A stretch of DNA of 64,000 nucleotides, from NCBI RefSeq assembly GCF_000730625.1, contig NZ_BBIT01000013.1, positions 186,001 through 250,000 on the forward strand, read 5' to 3'. Positions 9,058 to 18,404 of this stretch are shown in pieces. Each line of letters starts with the position of its first letter. Positions within the stretch are counted from its first letter, which is position 1. The notes under the pieces are model-generated. The model searched no databases. It worked only from the letters and a program-made list of their open reading frames with translations, and had not been told where the DNA came from. A program made the translations under genes and the position numbers. The DNA is from Pseudomonas oryzihabitans NBRC 102199. GTDB taxonomy: Bacteria; Pseudomonadota; Gammaproteobacteria; Pseudomonadales; Pseudomonadaceae.

Positions 9058-12000
9058 ATGATCGATCGACACGACTACGTAGCCCTCGAGTGGGTCAAGG
9101 GAGAGATCGCCGAAACCTTGCAGCAGGCCCGCAAGGCGCTCGAGGCGTTCGTCGACAACCCGCACGACCGTAGCCGCCTGGGTTTCTGCCGGACCTATGT
9201 GCACCAGGTCTACGGCACCCTGCAGATGGTGGAGTTCTATGGCGCCGCGCTGCTCGCCGAAGAGATGGAGCTGCTGCTGCAGGCCCTTCACGAAGAGCGG
9301 GTGAACAGCTCGGACGAGGCGCTGGAAGTCCTGATGCAGGCCATCCTGCAGGTGCCGCCCTATCTGGACCGGGTTCTCGAGGCCCGCCGCGATCTGCCAC
9401 TGGCCATCCTGCCGCTGCTCAACGACCTGCGCTCGGCGCGCGGGGAAAAGCTGCTCTCGGAAACCAGCCTGTTCTCGCCGGATCTGTCCGCCACGCCGCT
9501 GTCGCTGAGCGATGCCGAACTGGCAGACCGCGCGGCGCCGGACTGGCTGCCACGCCTGCGCAAGCTGCGCCAGGCGCTGCAGGGCGCCCAGGTCGGACTG
9601 TTCCGCGACCGCGACGTCCAGTTGCACCTGGATTATCTGCTGCGGGTCTTCGAGCGGCTGGATCAGCTCTGCGCCGGCTCGCCCTTTGGCGCCCTCTGGC
9701 CGGTGGCGGCGGGTCTGACCGAGCTGTTGCAGGCCGGCGAGCTGGACAACAGCAGCTCGATCCGCGGTCTGCTCCGGCAACTGGATCGTGAACTCAAGCG
9801 CCTCATCAGCGATGGGGTGACCACCCTCAACCAGCCGGCGCCGGCCGATCTGCTGAAGAATCTGCTGTTCTACCTGGCCAAGGCGCCGGTGCAGAGTCCG
9901 CGCATCGCCGCGCTCAAGGCGCACTATCGTCTCGACGAGGCCCTGCCGGATGCCGAGCTGGTGGGCTTCGAGCGTTCGCGCATCGTCGGCCCGGATCGCG
10001 AAGCCATGCGCTCGGTGGTGACCGCACTGTGCGAAGAGCTGGTACAGATCAAGGACAGCCTGGACCTGTTCGTACGCAGCGATCGCCAGCAGCCTGCCAG
10101 CCTGCGCGGCCTCCTGGCGCCGCTCAAGCAGATCGCCGATACCCTGGCGGTGCTGGGCTTCGGGCAGCCGCGCAAGGTGGTGCTGGAGCAGCACGAAGCC
10201 GTGGCCGAACTGGCCGAGGGCGTGCACGAGGCCAGCGACGCCGCCCTGATGGATATCGCCGGGGCACTGCTCTATGTCGAAGCCACCCTGGCCGGCATGG
10301 TCAGTGGCAACGAGGTCAGCGATGCCGAGGAGAGCCGGCTGCCCACCACCGACATCGATCAGCTGCATCGGGTGGTGGTGCGCGAGGCGCGCAACGGTCT
10401 GGAGCAATCCAAGGACGCAATCATCGAGTTCATCGCCTCCCAGTGGAATCATGTCCACCTGGAGTCGGTGCCCCTGCTGCTGACCCAGGTCCGTGGCGGC
10501 CTGGCGATGATTCCCCTGGAACGGGCCGCGGCCCAGGTCCAGGCGGCCAACGACTACATCTGCCAGCAGCTGTTGGGCAAGCAGGCCGTGCCCGACTGGC
10601 AGAGTCTGGACACCCTGGCCGACGCCATCACCAGCGTCGAGTACTACCTGGAGCGCCTGGCGGAAGACCCGTCCACGCCCCACGACATGATTCTCGACAT
10701 CGCCGACGAAAGCCTCATCGCTCTCGGCTATCCGCCCAGGGCGGCCGGCGAAGGCGAGGCGGCGGCCGCGCCCCTGGCCTCCGGCGAGGTCGAGCCGCCG
10801 GCTCAGGAGCTGCCCGAAGAATTGCCATCGCCGGCGGAGCCGGTGGCCGAAGAGGCGCTGGAACCTACCGCCCTGCCGGTCGAGGAGCCTGCGGACGCCG
10901 ACGAAGAATTCCTGATCGAATTCGAGCCTGCCGCAGCGCAGGAGCCTCCAACCTCCGCGACCCAGGCCGACGAGCAGGACGCGGCCGCGGTGAGCGATGA
11001 AGCGCCGCAGGCCGAGGCCGAGCCGGAGGGTGCAGAGCCCGAGGAGTTGCTGGCCGGCATCGAGCTGGACAGCCTGCCGCCGCCGACCCCCGATGCCGAG
11101 GCGATCGCCGAGGTGCTGGCGACGCCGGTCAACCCCATCAATCCTCCGGCGGCGCAGGTGCCGCAGGCGCTGCTGCCGCCCGCGGCCGATGCCGAGCCGG
11201 TCGAGGAGGAGCTGCGCGAGGTCTTTATCGAAGAGGCCGGCGAGGTCCAGGCCGAACTGGAGCGCTGGCTGCCGACCTGGCAGGCCGAGCCCGAGCAGCG
11301 CACCGCGCTGAGTGAATTGCGGCGCAACTTCCACACCCTCAAGGGCAGTGGCCGCATGGTCCAGGCGCTGGTCATCGGCGAACTGGCCTGGGCGCTGGAG
11401 AATCTGTTCAATCGCCGGCTGGATCACAGCGTCGCGCACAGCGCTGCCGTGCAGACGGTGGTCGAGCAGACCTGCGCGCTGCTGCCGGAGCTGGTCGCGG
11501 AATACGCCGAGGATCGTCAACGGCAACGTGACGACGTCGACTGGCTGGCCCACGCGGCCCACGCGCTGGCCCGCAACGAAGCCCTGCCCGAGCGAGCGCC
11601 GGCCGGTAGCGCGGCCCCGTCCGCGGCAGCTGCGTTGCCCGTGGCAGAACTCGTCGAATCCGCGATTCCTGCACCTGCCGCCGCCGAGGCCGATACCCAG
11701 CTGCTGGATATCTTCCGCACCGAAGCCCAGGCGCACTTGGAAACCGTGCGCCGTTTCCTCGAGTCGGCCGACGCCGGCAGTGCCCAGCCGGTCTCCGACA
11801 ATCTCCTGCGCGCCCTGCACACCCTCAAGGGCAGTGCCCATATGGCGGGCAGTTCGCCGATGGCCGAACTGGCGTCGGCGCTGGAGCGGCTGGCCAAGGA
11901 ATACAAGCTCGCCCATGTCGCCTTCGCCGAACCCGAGTGCGGCTTGCTCGCCCAGGGCGCCGAGTTGCTGGAGCAGCGACTGGCCGAACTCGACGAAGGG

Positions 12001-15000
12001 TCGCTGGCGACCCCGCTGGCGGGTGCGGCGGAAGTTATCGCGCGCTGCGAAGGGCTGCTGGAGGAGCTGAATCCCCAGCTGCCGATCCCCGCGGCGCCGC
12101 TGCCAGAGCAGCGTGACGTCCTGCGCCTGACCGATTTCCTGATGCCGGCCATGGATCTGCTGCTGGAAGCCGACGAGCGCCTGCATGCCTGGCGCACCGA
12201 CGGTGATCTGGCTGCCTGCCCGGATCTGCTGGCCGAACGCCTGAACACCTTTGCCGACGGGGCCGCCCGGGTCGGGTTGGCCGATGTCGAGCAACTGGCC
12301 GAAGCCCTGCAGGTGGTCTATGCCGCCGCGGCGAGCGGTTCGCTGCCCGCCGATGCGGCCTTCTTCCGCGAGGCGGAAGAGGCCCAGGAAGCCCTAATCA
12401 GCATGCTCAATCAGCTGGCCGGTGGCATGCGGGCGACGCCCAGCGAGGAACGCATCCAGGGCCTGCGCGGCCTGCTGGCCGGCATTCTCGCCGGGTTGCC
12501 CATGGCGGACACCAGCCTGCTGGCCGAGCCCGAACCCGAAGAGCTCTTCGATCCGGCAACGGCCACGCCGGTGGCACCTGAGCTGGCGCTGGACGTCGAA
12601 CTGCCAGCCGAAGCCGAAGCCGAAGCCGAAGCCGAAGCCGAAGCCGAAGCCGAAGCCGAAGCCGAAGCCGAAGCCGAAGCCGAAGCCGAAGCCGAGCCTG
12701 ACCTCGAGCTGCCGGAAGAGCCGCAAGAGCCGCAGCCGCTGGTAGCGGACAGCGAGCCGGTGGCGGTCGAGCCCGAGGCTGCCGAGCCCGTCGATCCGGA
12801 AATGCAGCTGATCTTCCTTGAAGAGGCCCAGGATCTGCTGGACAGCGCCGACCGGGCGCTGAAACGCTGGCTGGTGGAGCCGCAGCAGCGCTTCCACCTC
12901 GGCACCCTGCAGCGCGATCTGCATACCCTCAAGGGCGGCGCCCACCTCGCCGGGGTGGCGCCGGTCGCGCACCTGGCCACGGAGCTGGACGCCATCTACG
13001 AAGGCCTGCTCGACGGCCGTCTCGCCGGCGGTGCCGAACTGGCCCAGCCCCTGCGCGATGCCCATGGCTGCCTGGCGGCGCAACTCGAAGAGCTGGCGGC
13101 GGGGGAGCCGGTCAGCGAGCATGCCGACCAGGTCGAGCGCCTGCAGCGGATTCGTAGCGGTCATCTCGATGACCTGCCGGCGCTGGACGACAGCGGATCG
13201 GCCCCGGGCGAGCCCGCGCTCGGCGAATCGCTCGCGGACCACCCGGCGGACGCCGAGTCCGCGCTCCTGGAGCCGGTGCCCATGGCGGCCGCGCCGGCGG
13301 CGGCGGAAGGTCCCGACGCCGAGTTGCTGGCCATCTACATCGAAGAGAGTCGCGACCTGCTCGACAGCATGGCGACCTCGCTGCGCGCCTGGGAAGCCGA
13401 GCCGCACAACAGTCTCGAACTGGAATCCCTGCTGCGCGACCTGCACACCCTCAAGGGCGGTGCGCGGCTGGCCGAGGTGGATGCCATCGGCGATCTCGCC
13501 CATGCCCTGGAGGCCTTCTACGAAGGACTGGCGCGCGGACGGATCAAGCCCGGCGCGGACCTGGGCGACCTGCTGCAGCGCTGCCATGACCGCCTGCACG
13601 AGCAACTCGAAGCCCTGGCCCGGGGCGAGACCCCGGTCCCGGCCGCCGATCTCATCGCGGCCTTGCGCGACTACCGCGGCGAGCCACTGGCGACCGGCGT
13701 GACCGCCGCGGCCGTGGTGGCGGCACCGGTCTTCGATGCCGACACCGATGCGGAAATCCTCGAGATCTTCATCGAGGAAGCCCAGGACCTGCTGGTCAGC
13801 ATGGACGAGGCCCTGGCGGACTGGTCGGCCGCGCCAGATGTGGCGGTGGACGAATTGCTGCGCTGCCTGCATACCCTCAAGGGTGGCGCGCGCCTGGCCG
13901 GTCTGCACGGCCTGGGCGAGCAGGCCCATGAACTGGAACAGCAACTGGCGGAATTGCGCTCGCTCGCCGTGGGGCTGAGCGAGGGCGACCGTGAACGGGT
14001 ACGCGCCCTGGCGACCCAGGGCGTCGACGGGCTGCAACTGGCGGTCGCCCAGCTGTCGCTGCCGGCCGCCGCCCAGGCGAATGCGGCGGCCGAGCCGGTC
14101 GAGACGGCCGAGGCCGAACCGGACGTCGTGCGCGAGGCTGAGCAGCCACCGGTCGCGGACGTCGCCGAGGAGGAAGCGCCTGCCGACCCTGACGTCGAGC
14201 CCGCCGTCGAGGGCCTGCCTGTTGCCCTGCCTGAGCAAGACAGCGCGGCGGCCCCCGTCATGGTCGCGGCCGAGACACCCGCGGCCCCAGTGGCGCCACT
14301 GCCCTTCGTGCAACGCCTGCAGCAGGTCCGCCAGCAGGCGGCGCAGCGGCGTTCGTCCCAGGAGCTGGTGCGGGTACCGGCCGCGCTGCTGGAGCAGCTG
14401 GTCAACTTGGCCGGCGAGACCTCGATCTTCCGCGGTCGCGTCGAACAGCAGGTCAGCGACATCGGCACCACCCTAGGCGAGATGGAAGCCACCATCGAGC
14501 GGGTGCGCGATCAGCTGCGCCGGCTGGATACCGAGACCCAGGCGCAGATCATCAGTCGTCACCACGAAGACGTGGATCGCGCCGGCTACGAGGATTTCGA
14601 CCCCCTGGAGCTGGATCGCTATTCCCAGCTGCAGCAGCTGTCCCGCGCCCTGTTCGAATCGGCGTCCGACCTCCTGGATCTGAAGAACACCCTGGGCCAG
14701 CGCAATCGCGATGCCGAGACCCTGCTGCTGCAACAGGCGCGGGTCAACACCGAGCTGCAGGAAAGCCTCATGCAGACGCGCATGGTGCCTTTCGAGCGCA
14801 TGGTGCCGCGCCTGCACCGGGTGGTACGCCAGGTCAGCGCCGAACTGGACAAGCCGATCGAGCTCAGGGTCGGCAACGCCGAAGGCGAGCTGGACCGCAC
14901 GGTGCTCGAGCGGATCATTCCGCCGCTGGAGCACATGCTGCGCAACGCCATCGACCATGGCGTCGAGGACGCCGCCGGACGCCAGCGCGCCGGCAAGCCG

Positions 15001-16191
15001 GCCGAAGGCGTGATCAGCCTGGATCTGCGCCGCGAAGGTGGCGACATCATCCTGACCCTGGCCGACGACGGCCGTGGCATCGACCTGGCCGCGGTGCGCC
15101 GCAAGGCCATCGAGCGCGGCCTGATGGCGGAAGACGCGCAGCTCGCCGATGAGGAGCTGCTGCAATTCATCCTCGAATCGGGCTTCTCCACCGCGCCGAC
15201 CGTCACCCAGATCTCCGGGCGGGGGGTGGGCATGGACGTGGTGCATCAGGAGGTGAAGCAGCTCGGCGGCAACATGGACATCCACAGCGTGGCGGGCGAG
15301 GGGACGCGCTTCACCATCCGCCTGCCGTTCACCGTGTCGGTGAACCGCGCGCTCATGGTGCATGCCGGCGACGACCTCTATGCCGTGCCGCTCAACACCA
15401 TCGAAGGCATCGTGCGGGTGACCGCGGCCGATCTCGAACGCTATTACCGTCCGGGAGCGGGCACCTTCGAATACGGCGGCCAGCACTATGACCTGCGCTA
15501 TTTGGGGCACCTGCTTGGCAACGGCCAGCAGCCCAAGCTGAGCGGCCAGAGTCTGCCGCTGCCGGTGGTGCTGGTGCGCGCCGCCGAATACGCGGTGGCG
15601 GTACAGGTGGATGCGGTGGCCGGTTCGCGGGAGATCGTGGTGAAGAGCCTGGGTCCGCAATTCGCCGGGGTGCCGGGTCTGTCTGGTGCCACCCTGCTGG
15701 GGGACGGGCGCGTGGTGGTGATTCTCGACCTGCTGGCGATGATCCGCAGTCAGCGCGCCAGTGGCGAAGAGCTGGCGCGGCTGGCGCAGGGTCCGGCCAC
15801 CGTGGCCGAGGTCACCCGACCGGCGCTGGTCATGGTGGTCGACGATTCGGTCACCGTGCGCAAGGTCACCAGCCGCCTGCTGGAACGCCACGGCATGGAG
15901 GTCTTCACCGCCAAGGACGGGGTGGACGCCATCGCCCAGTTGCAGGAGCGGCAGCCGGACATCCTGCTGCTGGACATCGAGATGCCGCGCATGGACGGCT
16001 TCGAGGTGGCGACCCTGGTCCGCCACGATGCGCGCCTCAAGGACCTGCCGATCGTGATGATCACCTCCCGTACCGGGGAAAAACACCGCGAGCGGGCGCT
16101 GAGCCTGGGCGTGAACGAATACCTGGGCAAGCCCTACCAGGAGAGCGAACTCCTGGCCCACATCCATCGGTTGGTCAGGGAACATGACTGA
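9058..16191 (+). CDS. chpA: Hybrid histidine kinase ChpA with multiple Hpt domains
   Basis: CheA-type kinase of the twitching system, 2377 residues (P. aeruginosa ChpA is near 2470). Six Hpt histidines can be placed: a divergent one at His49 (HQVYGTL) and five HTLKG-type sites at His759, 921, 1289, 1463 and 1605. Two histidine-less Hpt-like segments lie around Thr476 and Thr1064, matching the known Thr/Ser phosphotransfer-like domains. Acidic Ala/Glu/Pro linkers separate them. Dimerisation, ATPase (N-box MLRNAIDHGVED near 1960, DDGRGID near 2003), CheW-like (about 2095-2230) and receiver (2257-2377, phospho-acceptor Asp2306) domains follow. The start at 9058 has AGGAG ahead and matches the ChpA N-terminus (RHDYVALEWVKGEIAETL). 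The linker at residues 1184-1213 is a pure Ala-Glu repeat. Confidence 0.97.
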   Translation: MIDRHDYVALEWVKGEIAETLQQARKALEAFVDNPHDRSRLGFCRTYVHQVYGTLQMVEFYGAALLAEEMELLLQALHEERVNSSDEALEVLMQAILQVPPYLDRVLEARRDLPLAILPLLNDLRSARGEKLLSETSLFSPDLSATPLSLSDAELADRAAPDWLPRLRKLRQALQGAQVGLFRDRDVQLHLDYLLRVFERLDQLCAGSPFGALWPVAAGLTELLQAGELDNSSSIRGLLRQLDRELKRLISDGVTTLNQPAPADLLKNLLFYLAKAPVQSPRIAALKAHYRLDEALPDAELVGFERSRIVGPDREAMRSVVTALCEELVQIKDSLDLFVRSDRQQPASLRGLLAPLKQIADTLAVLGFGQPRKVVLEQHEAVAELAEGVHEASDAALMDIAGALLYVEATLAGMVSGNEVSDAEESRLPTTDIDQLHRVVVREARNGLEQSKDAIIEFIASQWNHVHLESVPLLLTQVRGGLAMIPLERAAAQVQAANDYICQQLLGKQAVPDWQSLDTLADAITSVEYYLERLAEDPSTPHDMILDIADESLIALGYPPRAAGEGEAAAAPLASGEVEPPAQELPEELPSPAEPVAEEALEPTALPVEEPADADEEFLIEFEPAAAQEPPTSATQADEQDAAAVSDEAPQAEAEPEGAEPEELLAGIELDSLPPPTPDAEAIAEVLATPVNPINPPAAQVPQALLPPAADAEPVEEELREVFIEEAGEVQAELERWLPTWQAEPEQRTALSELRRNFHTLKGSGRMVQALVIGELAWALENLFNRRLDHSVAHSAAVQTVVEQTCALLPELVAEYAEDRQRQRDDVDWLAHAAHALARNEALPERAPAGSAAPSAAAALPVAELVESAIPAPAAAEADTQLLDIFRTEAQAHLETVRRFLESADAGSAQPVSDNLLRALHTLKGSAHMAGSSPMAELASALERLAKEYKLAHVAFAEPECGLLAQGAELLEQRLAELDEGSLATPLAGAAEVIARCEGLLEELNPQLPIPAAPLPEQRDVLRLTDFLMPAMDLLLEADERLHAWRTDGDLAACPDLLAERLNTFADGAARVGLADVEQLAEALQVVYAAAASGSLPADAAFFREAEEAQEALISMLNQLAGGMRATPSEERIQGLRGLLAGILAGLPMADTSLLAEPEPEELFDPATATPVAPELALDVELPAEAEAEAEAEAEAEAEAEAEAEAEAEAEAEPDLELPEEPQEPQPLVADSEPVAVEPEAAEPVDPEMQLIFLEEAQDLLDSADRALKRWLVEPQQRFHLGTLQRDLHTLKGGAHLAGVAPVAHLATELDAIYEGLLDGRLAGGAELAQPLRDAHGCLAAQLEELAAGEPVSEHADQVERLQRIRSGHLDDLPALDDSGSAPGEPALGESLADHPADAESALLEPVPMAAAPAAAEGPDAELLAIYIEESRDLLDSMATSLRAWEAEPHNSLELESLLRDLHTLKGGARLAEVDAIGDLAHALEAFYEGLARGRIKPGADLGDLLQRCHDRLHEQLEALARGETPVPAADLIAALRDYRGEPLATGVTAAAVVAAPVFDADTDAEILEIFIEEAQDLLVSMDEALADWSAAPDVAVDELLRCLHTLKGGARLAGLHGLGEQAHELEQQLAELRSLAVGLSEGDRERVRALATQGVDGLQLAVAQLSLPAAAQANAAAEPVETAEAEPDVVREAEQPPVADVAEEEAPADPDVEPAVEGLPVALPEQDSAAAPVMVAAETPAAPVAPLPFVQRLQQVRQQAAQRRSSQELVRVPAALLEQLVNLAGETSIFRGRVEQQVSDIGTTLGEMEATIERVRDQLRRLDTETQAQIISRHHEDVDRAGYEDFDPLELDRYSQLQQLSRALFESASDLLDLKNTLGQRNRDAETLLLQQARVNTELQESLMQTRMVPFERMVPRLHRVVRQVSAELDKPIELRVGNAEGELDRTVLERIIPPLEHMLRNAIDHGVEDAAGRQRAGKPAEGVISLDLRREGGDIILTLADDGRGIDLAAVRRKAIERGLMAEDAQLADEELLQFILESGFSTAPTVTQISGRGVGMDVVHQEVKQLGGNMDIHSVAGEGTRFTIRLPFTVSVNRALMVHAGDDLYAVPLNTIEGIVRVTAADLERYYRPGAGTFEYGGQHYDLRYLGHLLGNGQQPKLSGQSLPLPVVLVRAAEYAVAVQVDAVAGSREIVVKSLGPQFAGVPGLSGATLLGDGRVVVILDLLAMIRSQRASGEELARLAQGPATVAEVTRPALVMVVDDSVTVRKVTSRLLERHGMEVFTAKDGVDAIAQLQERQPDILLLDIEMPRMDGFEVATLVRHDARLKDLPIVMITSRTGEKHRERALSLGVNEYLGKPYQESELLAHIHRLVREHD
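12607..12696 (+). repeat. In-frame hexanucleotide microsatellite in chpA
   Basis: Fourteen perfect tandem copies of GCCGAA (12607-12690) plus a fifteenth copy with one change (GCCGAG). It encodes fifteen Ala-Glu dipeptides (residues 1184-1213) in the linker before the Hpt domain with His1289. The unit is six bases, so slippage would change linker length by two residues per unit without breaking the frame. Confidence 0.98.
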
Positions 16192-17203
16192 GATGCACAC
16201 CGCCCGCGTCGCCATCCTGGCCGACAGTCCGCTGCAGCGTCACGTACTGCAGCAGGTGCTGGCCGACAATGGCTATCACGTCGTCCTCAACAGTGATCCG
16301 GAGCGCTTCGACGAAGCGGCCTGGCCCTCGGTCGCGACCGACCTGTGGCTGATCGACCTGAGCCAGACCGAGGAATCACCGCTGGTGGACGCGCTGCTGG
16401 AGGGGGCCGAGGTGCCCATCCTGTTCGGCGAAGGCCAGGCGCCGGAGCGCTTCACCGACCCCTTCACCCAGTGGGAGAAGCGCCTGATCGGCAAGCTCAA
16501 GCGGCTGATCGGCGATCCGGTGGCGGCGGTCGGTCCGGCCCTGGAGACCTTGCTGCAAGACCAGCCGCGACCGCCGCGCCTGACCCTGCCGGAACCCCTG
16601 GCCAACCTGCCGCTGCCCGCCGGCGATCCGGCTCCCGAGGTCTGGTTGCTGGCGGCCTCCCTGGGCGGTCCGGCGGCGGTGAAGGCCTTTCTCGACGCCT
16701 TGCCGGGCGGTCTGCCGGTCGGTTTCCTCTATGCGCAGCACATCGGTGACGGCTTTGCCGCCAACCTGCTGCGCGCGGTCGGCCGGCACAGTCAGTGGCA
16801 CATCCAGGGCGTGCGCCCGGGTGAGCCGGTGCGCTGTGGCGAGGTGGTGGTGGTGCCTACCCAGCAGGAGCTCACCTTCCGGGCCAACGGCGCCCTGGAC
16901 ATCGTCGAGCGCGCCTGGCCCGAGCCCCATACGCCGTCGATCAGCCAGATGATGCTCAACCTGGCGCAGCACTTCGGCGCCCGCTGCGGGGTCATCGTGT
17001 TCAGCGGCATGGGCAACGACGGCACCGCCTCGGCGCCCTATGTGCGGCGGCGCGGTGGCACGCTCTGGACCCAGTCGGCGAGCACCTGCATCGCCCCGAG
17101 CATGCCGGAAAGCCTGCGCGAATCGGGTCTCGCGACCCTTACCGCCGATCCCCGCGGCCTGGCCGAAGCCCTGGTGGCGCGCCTGGCCGAGCAGCAAAGC
17201 TGA
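16184..17203 (+). CDS. chpB: CheB-type methylesterase ChpB
   Basis: A 339-residue protein-glutamate methylesterase expected to demethylate PilJ. The C-terminal catalytic domain shows the Ser-His-Asp triad in AASLGGPAAVKAF, YAQHIGDGF and FSGMGNDGT. The N-terminal part (about 1-130) looks like a degenerate receiver (VAILADSPLQRHVLQQVL ... LWLIDLS) that lacks the usual acidic pair and lysine loop, as is typical for ChpB. The first ATG overlaps the end of chpA by 8 bases; another ATG lies 9 bases downstream and cannot be excluded. Confidence 0.94.
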   Translation: MTEMHTARVAILADSPLQRHVLQQVLADNGYHVVLNSDPERFDEAAWPSVATDLWLIDLSQTEESPLVDALLEGAEVPILFGEGQAPERFTDPFTQWEKRLIGKLKRLIGDPVAAVGPALETLLQDQPRPPRLTLPEPLANLPLPAGDPAPEVWLLAASLGGPAAVKAFLDALPGGLPVGFLYAQHIGDGFAANLLRAVGRHSQWHIQGVRPGEPVRCGEVVVVPTQQELTFRANGALDIVERAWPEPHTPSISQMMLNLAQHFGARCGVIVFSGMGNDGTASAPYVRRRGGTLWTQSASTCIAPSMPESLRESGLATLTADPRGLAEALVARLAEQQS

Positions 17204-17214
17204 AGGAATCTCCC

Positions 17215-17682
17215 ATGTCGACCGCCGCGCCCGCCGAACACCTGACCGGTCTGCTGCTGACCCTGGCCGATCGCACCCTGCTGCTGCCCAACGCGGCGGT
17301 GGCCGAGCTGGTGCCCTGTCGCGAGATCCGGCCACTGCCGGTGCAACCCGACTGGTGCCTGGGCCAGGTGGCCTGGCGCGACCTGCGTCTGCCGCTGATC
17401 AGTTTCGAGGCGCTGTCCAGCGGCAGCGCCGCGCAATTCGATGGCGACCGCCATGCGCGGGTGGCCATCCTCAACGCCCTGGGCGGGCGTGAGCGGGTGC
17501 GCTTCCTGGCCCTGCTGATCCGCAGCATTCCGCGCTCGTTGCGCATCACCCCCGAGCTGGTCGCCGCCGAGGTGCCCCTGGCCGCCCTGGAACTGGGCGC
17601 CGTGGCCTACGAAGGCGGCACGGCGCGCATTCCCGATCTGATCGGGGTGGAAGAGCGCCTCGCCGCCGCCGGCGTCTTCTAG
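17215..17682 (+). CDS. chpC: CheW-like protein ChpC
   Basis: A 155-residue CheW-fold protein (LLLPNAAVAELVPC ... WCLGQVAWRDLRLPLISFE), the second coupling protein of the Pil-Chp cluster. In P. aeruginosa ChpC links additional receptors to ChpA. The start at 17215 has a GAAGGAA ribosome site 8 bases upstream. Its TAG stop shares the CTAG at 17679-17682 with the stop of the convergent HAD gene. The usual downstream genes chpD (AraC family) and chpE (LysE family) are not here. Confidence 0.92.
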   Translation: MSTAAPAEHLTGLLLTLADRTLLLPNAAVAELVPCREIRPLPVQPDWCLGQVAWRDLRLPLISFEALSSGSAAQFDGDRHARVAILNALGGRERVRFLALLIRSIPRSLRITPELVAAEVPLAALELGAVAYEGGTARIPDLIGVEERLAAAGVF

Positions 17683-18338
17683 TCCTTCCGGGTCAGGCGC
17701 AGGGCGCCGTCTTCATCACGGCTGATGCCGACGCCGCGGTAGTCGGCCAGGGTCGGCAGCCCCAGGTCCAGCGGCTGGCGATGGGTCGCGGTGATGGCCA
17801 CCGCATCGGCGCCGGCGGCCTTGGCCGCGGCAAAGCCGGCGTGGGCATCCTCGAACACCAGGCAGTCGCCGATCGCCACCCCCAGCTTGCGCGCACCCGC
17901 CAGGAAGCAGTCCGGCGCGGGCTTGCCCTGGGTGACGTCTTCGGCGCAGATCATCACCGGCGGCAGGGCCATGCCGGCCGCGGCGAGCCGCACTTCGGCC
18001 AGCCGGCGCGAAGCCGAGGTGACCAGCGCCCAGCTGCCGGCCGGCAGGCTGGCGAGAAAGGCCGCGGCGCCGGGGATTTCCTGGATATCGGCGACGTCGG
18101 CGATCTCCAGTTCGGTGATGGCGCGGGTCTCGGCGTCGATGTCCGCGCCCGCCGGGGCGAAGCGCTTGACCGTCTCCACCGCCCGCACCCCGTGCATCAC
18201 GGCGAGGACGTCCGCCGGATCGAGGCCATGGCCGAGGGCCCAGGTGCTCCAGGCGCGTTCGGCGGAGGCCACGCTGGTGAGCAGGGTGCCGTCCATGTCG
18301 AACAGGAAGGCGGCGTAGGGGCGAGAGGGCAGGGTCAT
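17679..18338 (-). CDS. HAD-superfamily sugar phosphatase (YfbT/HxpA-like)
   Basis: A 219-residue HAD subclass IA phosphatase. Motif I is FLFDMDGTLLTS with both aspartates, motif II is the threonine/serine in LVTSASRR, motif III is the lysine in TQGKPAPDCF, and motif IV is LVFEDAHAGFAAA. The helical cap (about residues 20-85) resembles phosphatases acting on small sugar phosphates or 2-deoxyglucose-6-phosphate, but the substrate is not readable. The ATG at 18338 has GGAG six bases upstream and was preferred to a TTG four codons earlier. It lies 66 bases after rsmE on the same strand and may be the last gene of a bioA-rsmE-HAD unit. Confidence 0.87.
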   Translation of the reverse strand: MTLPSRPYAAFLFDMDGTLLTSVASAERAWSTWALGHGLDPADVLAVMHGVRAVETVKRFAPAGADIDAETRAITELEIADVADIQEIPGAAAFLASLPAGSWALVTSASRRLAEVRLAAAGMALPPVMICAEDVTQGKPAPDCFLAGARKLGVAIGDCLVFEDAHAGFAAAKAAGADAVAITATHRQPLDLGLPTLADYRGVGISRDEDGALRLTRKD

Positions 18339-18404
18339 CCGGGGCTCCAAAACTATCCGTGGGGAAAGGGACGGACCGCCGCGGGGCAGCGGTCCGGGGG
18401 CAGG

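Noticed and set aside
8998-12294. Long minus-strand frame opposite chpA (about 1100 codons)
   Set aside because: Antisense shadow of a verified large gene; composition is compositional noise and there is no ribosome site.
12607-12696. Tandem repeat considered as a CRISPR-like array
   Set aside because: The units are 6 bases with no spacers, in frame inside chpA, and no cas genes are present.
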